From assembly GCA_028700875.1 (NCBI GenBank), contig JAQVRW010000049.1, positions 1 through 12,233 of the forward strand: a stretch of DNA of 12,233 nt. Direction: 5' to 3'. The DNA comes from Candidatus Zixiibacteriota bacterium (GTDB lineage Bacteria > Zixibacteria > MSB-5A5 > GN15 > JAAZOE01). The position numbers were made by a program, and so were the translations under genes. The notes beneath the pieces are model-generated. The model did no database searches and was not told the DNA's origin. It saw only the letters and a list, made by a program, of their open reading frames with translations. Position 1 is the first letter of the stretch. Every line of letters starts with the position of its first letter. Shown here piece after piece: positions 6,202 through 12,233 of this stretch.

Positions 6202-8004
6202 TTACTGCAGATGCTTCAGATTGGAGTAAATTTTGTCGCCGTAGTGGGTGACTTTCCCCTGGCTGTAGGCATCGATGATTTCCCGGATACCATCGCGGAC
6301 GGCCACGGTGGCGCGCCAGTTCAATGTCTGTTCGATCTTGTCGAAACAGACCCGGTAGTCCCGCTTATCGATGGCCGCATCGACGGTCTTGATCTTCGTA
6401 TGCGGGACCTCCTCTTTGACCATATCCCCCAGCTCGGCGATGCGGTAGTTTTGCGTTTCGGAGCCCAGATTGAAAATCTGACGATCCACTTTCTCCACGG
6501 GCGCCTCGACCACCGCGGCAAAGGCCCGAACCACGTCGAGCACGTGGACGTTGGGCCGCCACTGCGAACCGCCGAAGATCGATATTTCGCCATCCTCGAT
6601 CGCCCTGGCGGTTAGGACATTGACGACCAGATCGAAACGCGGCCGGTAGGAAAAGCCGAAAACCGTCGCCAGCCGAAACACGGTCACCGCCAAAGGCGAT
6701 TCCGCCCGCGTCAGGATCGCCTCTTCGGAACGAAGCTTGGTTTCGGCGTACAGCGACACCGGGTTCAAGGGCGACGTTTCGGACAACAACTCGCCATTTT
6801 CGCCCGCGCCATAGACCGAACAGGTCGAGGCGAACAGGAGCCGCTGGACTTTCTTATGGCGGCAGGCATCGACCAGAATCTTGGAGGCTTCATAGTTGAT
6901 ATCGATGGTGGCGCGATGGTCCAGTTCGCAGGCGGGGTCGCCGACGATGGCCGCCAGATGAATGACCGTGTCGACGTCGTTCATGGCGGTCAACAGGTCC
7001 TGAATGTTGCGGCTGTCGCCCCGATAGAAACGGTACGCCGGATGGTTGTCCAGGTCCTTGATGGCGTTGTATCCGAACATCAGGTTGTCCAAAACCGAAA
7101 CCGAATATCCCCGCTTCAACAGGTACCGGACCATGACCGAGCCGATATACCCGGCGCCGCCGATGACCAGAATCCTTCGGGAACGCCCCGGGTCCCCCTT
7201 GCTGTGGTAGAGAGCATCCAGATCGGACAGAAGGACCGTCCGCAACGGTTTCCCCTCGTCGGTCACGATCGGCAGGAAGCGCAGGTTCCGTTCGACCATC
7301 ATCTGGTGCATCCGCCCGGCGGAAAGCTCTTCGCGGGTCACGGGATAATTCCGGTTCATGATATCGCCGACGGGACGGTCACGGTCGGGACTCTTGAGGT
7401 GCGCCTCGATGATGTCGCCATCGGTGATCGTCCCGGCGAAATACCCGTCGCGATCGGTCAGAACGGCGAAGTCGAATCGCGAGCCGTCGATCTCCCGTTT
7501 GACCTCGTTTAATGTCAAGTCGGCCGGTAGAACCAGCGGGACCGTATCGCGCGGATCGCCGGTGACTTCGTCTTTCAGAACGACCGGCTCCTTAAACGAA
7601 AAGTCGGGCCGACGTCCGATCCACAGGTAGGTTATGACCCGGGACACGGCCGACGCCAGCAGAAGCATGAGCAGCAGGAGAAAAAGGATTCCCCGTTCGG
7701 AAGAGACCATCGCCCCGGCATCGAAGCTGATCACGACAATCAGAAGGAAGCCGAGCGTGACCACGTTGAACGCGCCGCCGAACTGCCGCAAGAAACGGTC
7801 CGGCCGGCGAAAACGATATTGACGGAAGAGAAAAAGCAGAGAAACCAGTATCGCCGGCACCAAAACGGGGAAAATGGTCGAGATCAACCCCGGCCCGTAC
7901 ATACGGGCAATCGACGGTTTGAACAGGACCAACCCCAAGGTGACGACGAGGAAGGCCACGAAGTCCACCGCACACTGCAAATATGAATACCGACGCCTTA
8001 GCAT
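6202..8004 (-). CDS. Fusion protein: four membrane segments, CBS pair and extended-SDR nucleotide-sugar epimerase/dehydratase
   Basis: The 600-residue product has three parts. Residues 1-130 carry four hydrophobic segments (about 11-28, 45-62, 79-94, 105-128), like the membrane part of WbpM/PglF or of long initiating sugar transferases. Residues 150-266 read as two CBS repeats (GTITDGDIIEAHL, then DIMNRNYPV to LRFLPIVTDEGK), the type I associate with sugar nucleotidyltransferases. Residues 276-580 are an extended SDR: NAD-binding GGAGYIG (282-288), FASTCSVYG (391-399), catalytic Y419-x3-K423, and a C-terminal substrate domain with KRDYRVCFDKI. It should act on a nucleotide sugar at the inner face of the membrane, with CBS perhaps sensing an adenine nucleotide. 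The specific reaction (4-epimerase, reductase or dehydratase) cannot be told. The ATG at 8004 follows the sugar transferase stop by 54 bases and lacks a strong ribosome site. The domain calls are firm; the function is only general. Confidence 0.85.
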   Translation of the reverse strand: MLRRRYSYLQCAVDFVAFLVVTLGLVLFKPSIARMYGPGLISTIFPVLVPAILVSLLFLFRQYRFRRPDRFLRQFGGAFNVVTLGFLLIVVISFDAGAMVSSERGILFLLLLMLLLASAVSRVITYLWIGRRPDFSFKEPVVLKDEVTGDPRDTVPLVLPADLTLNEVKREIDGSRFDFAVLTDRDGYFAGTITDGDIIEAHLKSPDRDRPVGDIMNRNYPVTREELSAGRMHQMMVERNLRFLPIVTDEGKPLRTVLLSDLDALYHSKGDPGRSRRILVIGGAGYIGSVMVRYLLKRGYSVSVLDNLMFGYNAIKDLDNHPAYRFYRGDSRNIQDLLTAMNDVDTVIHLAAIVGDPACELDHRATIDINYEASKILVDACRHKKVQRLLFASTCSVYGAGENGELLSETSPLNPVSLYAETKLRSEEAILTRAESPLAVTVFRLATVFGFSYRPRFDLVVNVLTARAIEDGEISIFGGSQWRPNVHVLDVVRAFAAVVEAPVEKVDRQIFNLGSETQNYRIAELGDMVKEEVPHTKIKTVDAAIDKRDYRVCFDKIEQTLNWRATVAVRDGIREIIDAYSQGKVTHYGDKIYSNLKHLQ

Positions 8005-8058
8005 GGTTTTAGCCTATTAGGAAAAGAATATAACTAATTGCCGCCCGGCCGCAAGGGG
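8005..8058 (-). promoter_or_regulatory. AT-rich gap with a possible weak internal promoter
   Basis: This 54-base gap separates the sugar transferase stop from the fusion gene. On the minus strand TATATT (8032-8027) matches five of six -10 bases and lies 16 bases after TTGCGG (8054-8049), which is a poor -35. The run 8010-8040 is markedly AT-rich for this region. A weak internal promoter is possible; read-through from upstream is equally likely. Confidence 0.25.
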
Positions 8059-8652
8059 TCAGCGACGATCAAACAGTTTGGTGAAGGTGTGAAAAATGAG
8101 GGCCAGGTCGCCGGTAAACGACGCCTTTTCGAGATAAGACAGGTTCAGTCTGAGTTTGTCCGGCATGATAACTTCGATATAGGCCTTTTCGGGATCGTTG
8201 TATTTGGCCAAAATGGTCTCTTCGTCCCGGTACTCGATCGTGGCCGGGTCGGTCAACCCCGGCTTGACCGACAAAACCCGCATCTGCTTGCGGCTGTACA
8301 TCCTGACATACCGGGGGACTTCCGGCCGTGGGCCGACCAGCGACATATGCCCCCACAGGACATTGAGAAACTGGGGGAGTTCATCGAGTTTGGTCTTGCG
8401 CAAAATCCGGCCGATCGGTGTCACCCGGGGGTCTTCCCCGGTCGTGATCGGCAACCCCTGCTTATCGGCCTCTTTTATCATGGTGCGGAATTTGATGATC
8501 TTGAACGCCTTGGAGTCTTTACCGATTCTGGTCTGGCGGAAAAATATCGGCCAGCCCATGGTTATCAGAACGGCCAGGGCGATGATCAGGAAGAAGGGCG
8601 ATAGGACCACCAGGGTCACTGCCGAAACGATTATGTCAAACGCTCGTTTCAT
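8059..8652 (-). CDS. Monotopic phosphoglycosyl transferase (initiating sugar transferase, PglC/WcaJ C-terminal type)
   Basis: The enzyme transfers a sugar-1-phosphate from a UDP-sugar to undecaprenyl phosphate, the first membrane step of glycan assembly. The 197-residue protein starts MKRAFDIIVS, then has one hydrophobic re-entrant segment (about 8-32) with the helix-breaking Ser18-Pro19. It continues with FKIIKFRTM (50-58), the catalytic Asp90-Glu91 dyad in KLDELPQFLNVLWG, LVGPRPE (105-111) and KPGLTDPATI (130-139). This is the minimal, PglC-sized form, without the N-terminal membrane/Rossmann half of WcaJ or WbaP. The ATG at 8652 overlaps the aminotransferase stop as ATGA and fits the family N-terminus better than a start 18 bases upstream. 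There is no clear ribosome site, so translation is probably coupled. The adjacent aminotransferase suggests an amino-dideoxy sugar substrate, which is inference. Confidence 0.92.
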   Translation of the reverse strand: MKRAFDIIVSAVTLVVLSPFFLIIALAVLITMGWPIFFRQTRIGKDSKAFKIIKFRTMIKEADKQGLPITTGEDPRVTPIGRILRKTKLDELPQFLNVLWGHMSLVGPRPEVPRYVRMYSRKQMRVLSVKPGLTDPATIEYRDEETILAKYNDPEKAYIEVIMPDKLRLNLSYLEKASFTGDLALIFHTFTKLFDRR

Positions 8653-9809
8653 CGCCGGTATTTCCGGCAAAGATCGCCGATAATCCCGCAGACATAGTCG
8701 ATCTCGGCCGTCTTCAACGCCGGATAGAATGGAAGGGTGATCGCCTCATGGAAAGCCCGGTCGGCATTCGGGAAATCTTTCGGGTTGAGTTTGAACCGCC
8801 GGCGGTAGTACGATTGACGAAACAGCGGGATAAAATGCACCGAGGTTCCGATTCCGGCCCGGTTCAGTTCCATGATGAAATGGTCGCGGTTAATCTTCAG
8901 GCGTTTCAGGCGCAGGCGAAGGATGAAGACATGCCAGGCGTGGAGGGAGTCTTTCTCGACCAGTGGTGGTTTGACTTCGTCGATTTCGGCCAAATTTTTC
9001 AAATACCGCTTTGCGGCGCGATGACGCTTTTGTTGCAAGGCCTTGAACTTGGCGAATTGGGCCAGTCCCAGCGAGGCATGCAGGTCGGACAGGTTATACT
9101 TGTATCCCAGGTCGAGCAGGTCATACCGCCAGGTTCCCCCTTTGGCGTACCGGTTCCAGGACCCTTTACTCATGGCGTGAAGAGACAGCAGCCTGATCTT
9201 GTCGGCCAGTCTTTTATGGCCGGTGGTGACCAATCCCCCCTCGCCGGTGGTAAGATTCTTGGTGGCGTAAAAGCTGAAGGCGCTGGCATCGCCGATGGTC
9301 CCGAGTTTACGCCCCTTGTATTCGGCCCCCAATGCATGGGCGGCGTCATCGAACAGCCATATTTTTTTCTGCCGGGCCAGCCGGACAAAACCATCCAGAT
9401 GAACCGGCAATCCGGCGATATGCACCGGAAGCAGCGCCCCGGTCCGGCGCGTGATTTTCTTTTCCGCCGTTTCGGCGGTGATATTGAGACTGTCGTAATC
9501 GATATCGCAATACACGGGCGTGGCTCCCGTGTACAGTATCGCCTCGGAGGTGGCGGCAAAGGTGTAGGGAGTCGTTATGACCTCGTCGCCGGGGCCGATC
9601 CCGGCCGCCTGTAATATCAGATGCATCGCCGCCGTGCAGGAGCTGACGGCCATGGCGTGACGGGCGCCGAGGTACTCGGCCAGTTGGGCTTCCAGAAGAT
9701 GGGTTTTCTTGCCGGTCGTGACCCAGCCGCTTTTGACGGTGTCGGCCAATTCGGCGATCTCCTGCCGTCCGAACGACTGCCGGTAAAAGGGGACTTCGGT
9801 GACTTTCAT
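8649..9809 (-). CDS. DegT/DnrJ/EryC1/StrS-family PLP-dependent sugar aminotransferase
   Basis: The enzyme transfers an amino group, usually from glutamate, to a keto nucleotide sugar. The 386-residue product begins MKVTEVPFYRQSFG and has GWVTTGKKT (28-36), the SSCTAAMHL cofactor-phosphate loop (56-64), the DDAAHALGA segment with Asp155 for the pyridine nitrogen (154-162), and PLP Lys184 in SFYATKNLTTGEGG. The later LHAMSKGSW and GYKYNLSDLHASLGLAQ segments resemble ArnB/PglE-type 4-aminotransferases. I chose the ATG at 9809, one base after the upstream stop, with GAAAGGA (9814-9820) four bases before it; an ATG at 9827 would add MDRKDK and overlap the methyltransferase gene. It overlaps the sugar transferase start by four bases. 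The product is probably a 4-amino-4,6-dideoxyhexose nucleotide, but no 4,6-dehydratase of the usual kind is in view, so the exact sugar is unknown. Confidence 0.92.
   Translation of the reverse strand: MKVTEVPFYRQSFGRQEIAELADTVKSGWVTTGKKTHLLEAQLAEYLGARHAMAVSSCTAAMHLILQAAGIGPGDEVITTPYTFAATSEAILYTGATPVYCDIDYDSLNITAETAEKKITRRTGALLPVHIAGLPVHLDGFVRLARQKKIWLFDDAAHALGAEYKGRKLGTIGDASAFSFYATKNLTTGEGGLVTTGHKRLADKIRLLSLHAMSKGSWNRYAKGGTWRYDLLDLGYKYNLSDLHASLGLAQFAKFKALQQKRHRAAKRYLKNLAEIDEVKPPLVEKDSLHAWHVFILRLRLKRLKINRDHFIMELNRAGIGTSVHFIPLFRQSYYRRRFKLNPKDFPNADRAFHEAITLPFYPALKTAEIDYVCGIIGDLCRKYRR
8654..8668 (-). other. Small hairpin immediately before the sugar transferase start codon
   Basis: GCCGGAAATACCGGC forms a perfect five-base-pair GC-rich stem with a five-base loop, ending one base before the ATG at 8652. 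It lies in the last codons of the aminotransferase gene and contains the only GGA-like ribosome site. A translating upstream ribosome would melt it, consistent with coupled translation. Confidence 0.35.
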
Positions 9810-9810
9810 C

Positions 9811-10488
9811 TTATCCTTTCGGTCCAATCCAGGCCAGGTAATGACTCCGCAAGATAGGGCAGGCGTGGAAAAACTTCAAGAGGGGAAGGCCCAGCTTTCT
9901 GGCCAACGGCGGCAGAAGCGTGATAGCCTGGAGGCTGATTGGCTGTTCGGGGAAAAGTCTTTTCAGCTCCCCTCGTCCGATTCCGCAGGTGTCGGGATTG
10001 GAGGGATTGCTGTATCGGAAATCGTACCAAAGGATATATCCACCCGGCTTCAATACCCGGATCATCTCGGCGGCGATCCGGCTCTTGAGCGCGTTGTCAA
10101 GCACGGAGGTCATCATGGTGAATTGGCTGATCAGATCGAACGTGGCCGACTCGAACGGCAATTCCGCTGCCGATGCCGCCACCGCCTGATGATCGTGGCC
10201 GGACGCGCGCCCTTTCTGCAAACGCCAGACGAGCAGATCCACTCCGACATAATCGTCCTTGTTGACCCCCATAGCGACGAACTGGTCGCCCCAATACAAC
10301 TCCCCCGCCCCGATGTCCAGAATCTTTTTCCCGGCCGGGACCGGCCAAAGCTCATGCAGGCGACAGCCCATGTTCTCGCACAACGTCTCGAAATTGAAAC
10401 GGTTGCCGGGGTTGTCGAGACGGTAGCGCGAGGCCAGCGCACGGCGCGCCTGAAACACCTGGTCCATCCTGTCGCGTTCATTTTCCAC
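9811..10488 (-). CDS. Class I SAM-dependent methyltransferase, probably acting on the glycan or its precursor
   Basis: The 225-residue protein has the Rossmann-like methyltransferase core: motif I KKILDIGAGELYWG (54-67), the acidic residue after strand 2 (VGVDLL, Asp84), LPFESATFDLISQF (110-123) and RVLKPGGYILWYDFR (144-158). This is the Methyltransf_11 style. The N-terminal 50 residues are helical and the last 50 carry a hydrophobic, basic stretch (ITLLPPLARKLGLPLLKFF) that may touch the membrane. No signal peptide is seen. The GTG at 10488 is supported by an AGGAG site about 10 bases upstream and overlaps the glycosyltransferase gene by 11 bases; Met8 is a possible alternative start. Its place among glycan genes suggests sugar O- or N-methylation, but the substrate cannot be read from the sequence. 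Confidence 0.85.
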   Translation of the reverse strand: MENERDRMDQVFQARRALASRYRLDNPGNRFNFETLCENMGCRLHELWPVPAGKKILDIGAGELYWGDQFVAMGVNKDDYVGVDLLVWRLQKGRASGHDHQAVAASAAELPFESATFDLISQFTMMTSVLDNALKSRIAAEMIRVLKPGGYILWYDFRYSNPSNPDTCGIGRGELKRLFPEQPISLQAITLLPPLARKLGLPLLKFFHACPILRSHYLAWIGPKG

Positions 10489-11707
10489 GCGCGATTGTCT
10501 CCTGCATCAACGCCTCCAGACGGACGGTAATTCCTTCGCGGGAAAAATGGCGAACCACATATTCCCTCCCTCGCCGGCCCATCTCTTTGCGTTCGGCCTC
10601 GCCGATAGCGACAAAATTCCGGAGAGCCGCCGTTATCTGGTCGAGATTCTCCGGTTCGGCCACGAGCCCGCATTCGGCCTTACGGACATGTTCCGCCATT
10701 TCGCCCCGGACCGAAAGCATGACCGGAACACCGGCGGCCAGCGCCTCGAAACACTTCGACGGCATGGCCGAATCAAACAGCGGCAGGTCCCGCAGGGGAA
10801 TGAGGGCGACATCGGCGGCTCGCATAATGCCCGGCATCTCCGATTGCGGCCGGGCATCCCGGAAGAAAACATTATTCAGATGCTCATCGGCCGCCTTTCG
10901 GATCAACATTTCCTTTTCCGGACCGTCGCCGATGAAGAGAAATACGATCTTTTGGTTTCTGAGACGCGCGGCCGCCTGAAGGATGATCCCGAGCGCATGC
11001 GCCATCCCATGCGTCCCGGCATAGACGGCCAGTATCGCTCCATCCTGTTTCAAGGCAATGATCGCCGGATCGGGTTCGACGGCATCCGAAAAGATGGTAT
11101 GGTCGACGCCGTTGGTTATCAAGGCGACCTTGTCATCGGGATATCCCATCGCCAGGATGAAGCGACGGATGCCGTCGGTTACGGCCAAAACTTTGTCCGC
11201 CTGATGGTAAAACAACCGCTCCAATTTTTGGCTCGCGGCGATAAGCCATTTGTTCTTGAGCGCTCCCAGTTCAATGGCCGTCTGCGGCCAGAGATCGGCC
11301 ACGTTGAAAAAATACGGCGTTCTGCGCACCCATCGGGAAACGAGACCGATAAAACCGTTGAAAAGCGGCGGTGATTCCAGATAGACGATATCGGGCCGTT
11401 TGTGGAAGAGCGTCCAAACCGAAGCGGAAAAGGCAAACGTCAGGTGAATGCAGATTCGCCTGGCAAAACCCCGGTTGGGCGCGATATAGTGAGGGACGCG
11501 AACGACGGTCACGCCGTCGATGGTTTCCCGCATCGTGATTTTGCCGCGATATTGCTCCGGTTTGATGCCGCTGGGGTAGTTGGGGAATCCGGTCAGAACG
11601 GTGACCTCGTGGCCGCGACGGCTGAGACGCCGCGCCAATTCCGAGATACGCCGTTGAGCGGCCCCGACTTCGGGCGGGAAATAGAGGGTAACAAAGCGAA
11701 TTCTCAT
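10478..11707 (-). CDS. Glycosyltransferase family 4, WbuB/WcaI-like
   Basis: This is a 409-residue GT-B fold retaining glycosyltransferase that would add a sugar to the lipid-linked glycan at the cytoplasmic face. The N-terminal domain has the WbuB/WcaI signature: LYFPPEVGAAQRR (8-20), LARRLSRRGHEVTVLTGFPNYPSG (24-47) and FNVADLWPQTAIELGAL (134-150). The C-terminal nucleotide-sugar domain has AVTDGIRR (175-182), NGVDHTIF (199-206), VYAGTHGMAHAL (228-239), FIGDGPEKE (258-266) and PSKCFEALAAGVPV (316-329) with the acidic residue Glu321. A hydrophobic patch near 112-124 may associate with the membrane. The ATG at 11707 overlaps the upstream gene as ATGA; a GGGAGG site lies about 13 bases before it. 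Many WbuB-group enzymes use acetamido-deoxy sugars, which suits the nearby aminotransferase, but the donor is not determined. Confidence 0.9.
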   Translation of the reverse strand: MRIRFVTLYFPPEVGAAQRRISELARRLSRRGHEVTVLTGFPNYPSGIKPEQYRGKITMRETIDGVTVVRVPHYIAPNRGFARRICIHLTFAFSASVWTLFHKRPDIVYLESPPLFNGFIGLVSRWVRRTPYFFNVADLWPQTAIELGALKNKWLIAASQKLERLFYHQADKVLAVTDGIRRFILAMGYPDDKVALITNGVDHTIFSDAVEPDPAIIALKQDGAILAVYAGTHGMAHALGIILQAAARLRNQKIVFLFIGDGPEKEMLIRKAADEHLNNVFFRDARPQSEMPGIMRAADVALIPLRDLPLFDSAMPSKCFEALAAGVPVMLSVRGEMAEHVRKAECGLVAEPENLDQITAALRNFVAIGEAERKEMGRRGREYVVRHFSREGITVRLEALMQETIARGK

Positions 11708-12233
11708 GATGCGGAGAGAACCTCCCGGTATATTGCCTCCATCTGATTCAGATTTTGGTTGAGATCGAATCGTTCCTCGGCGATTTTCCTGCCGGCCCGC
11801 CCCATGGCGGCGCGAAGTTCACTATCGGTCGCCAACCGTAGAATCGCCTTCGATAGGGCCTGGCTGTCGCCGGGGGAGATCAGGATGCCACTGATACCAT
11901 CTTCCACGATTTCCGGTATGCCGCCGACGCGGGTCGCGATGACTGGAATGCCGCAGGCGGCCGCTTCCACCGCCGCCACGCCGAAGGCTTCCCGCCGTGA
12001 CGGCATGACCATGATATCAGACTCCCCGATCCACTGGACCGATTCTTCCATCTCAACCCAGTCGTGGAACGTGACGGCCGCGCTGATTCCGAGCGAGGCG
12101 GCTTGCGCCTCCAATGCGTTTCGCATCGGACCGCCTCCGAGCATTGTCAGCGACAGGCGGGGGTATTCCTTCAATGCCGCCGCCAACGCGTCCAGGACGA
12201 GATCGGGGGCATAGTTGGGAAGGTAGATTTTGG
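11704..12233 (-). CDS. Glycosyltransferase family 4, C-terminal part only
   Basis: The gene enters from beyond position 12233, so only the last 176 codons are seen, reading in from KIYLPNYAPDLVLDALAAAL. They form the nucleotide-sugar-binding half of a GT4 enzyme: LTMLGGGPMRNALE, VTFHDWVEMEE, a classic E-x7-E motif in REAFGVAAVEAAACGIPVIAT, and the VGGIPEIVEDGISGILISPGD segment that contacts the donor sugar. The C-terminus (ERFDLNQNLNQMEAIYREVL) is normal for the family. It overlaps the next glycosyltransferase by four bases, so it belongs to the same glycan operon. The donor and acceptor cannot be assigned, and the acceptor-binding half is missing from the window. Confidence 0.92.
   Translation of the reverse strand, partial: KIYLPNYAPDLVLDALAAALKEYPRLSLTMLGGGPMRNALEAQAASLGISAAVTFHDWVEMEESVQWIGESDIMVMPSRREAFGVAAVEAAACGIPVIATRVGGIPEIVEDGISGILISPGDSQALSKAILRLATDSELRAAMGRAGRKIAEERFDLNQNLNQMEAIYREVLSAS

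Noticed and set aside
8748..9614. A 288-codon plus-strand frame opposite the aminotransferase gene
   Set aside because: It is the mirror of a well-supported gene, with no family features and no plausible ribosome site or operon context on that strand.
12184..12186. A TTG start for the last glycosyltransferase at 12186
   Set aside because: The frame stays open to the window edge with GT4-like sequence upstream, and a start here would leave only half a GT-B protein; the gene is simply cut by the window.
1..12233. A mobile element, defence island or CRISPR array
   Set aside because: No transposase, integrase, toxin-antitoxin pair, direct-repeat array or terminal inverted repeats were seen. The PglZ domain is part of a response regulator, not a BREX/Pgl phage-defence set, since none of the other BREX genes is present.

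Overview
The window is a gene-dense, moderately GC-rich bacterial chromosome segment in which every supported gene lies on the minus strand, so transcription runs from position 12233 towards 1. Genes are packed tightly, with several 1-14 bp overlaps and frequent GTG/TTG starts. No tRNA, rRNA, CRISPR array or insertion sequence is visible. A response regulator of the PorX type (receiver plus PglZ/alkaline-phosphatase-like domain) next to a kinase whose H-box resembles those of Bacteroidota suggests the Fibrobacteres-Chlorobi-Bacteroidetes (FCB) superphylum or a related candidate phylum such as Zixibacteria. This is an inference from gene families, not a phylogenetic result.

Region A (12233 to 6202) is a polysaccharide or lipid-linked glycan locus. 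In transcription order it holds a partial GT4 glycosyltransferase, a WbuB/WcaI-like GT4 glycosyltransferase, a class I SAM methyltransferase, a DegT-family sugar aminotransferase, a short monotopic phosphoglycosyl transferase (initiating sugar transferase), and a 600-residue fusion of four membrane segments, a CBS pair and an extended-SDR sugar-nucleotide epimerase/dehydratase. Together they would make and modify a nucleotide sugar, load a sugar-phosphate onto the polyprenyl carrier at the inner membrane face, and extend it.

Region B (6201 to 6102) is a roughly 100-base junction with a good sigma-70-like promoter (TTGACC, 17-base spacer, TACATT) and two palindromes. It probably starts the second operon.

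Region C (6101 to 1) reads serS, a membrane sensor histidine kinase, a PorX-like regulator/phosphodiesterase, tsaE, tsaB, rimI and the start of accD. It joins tRNA charging and t6A tRNA-modification genes to a two-component system whose output domain has a complete-looking metal-hydrolase active site. In Bacteroidota, PorX and its kinase PorY control type IX secretion and, as I recall, are encoded apart; here the pair is adjacent.

The most interesting items are the linked PorX/kinase pair inside a translation-related operon and the membrane-CBS-epimerase fusion beside a minimal phosphoglycosyl transferase.
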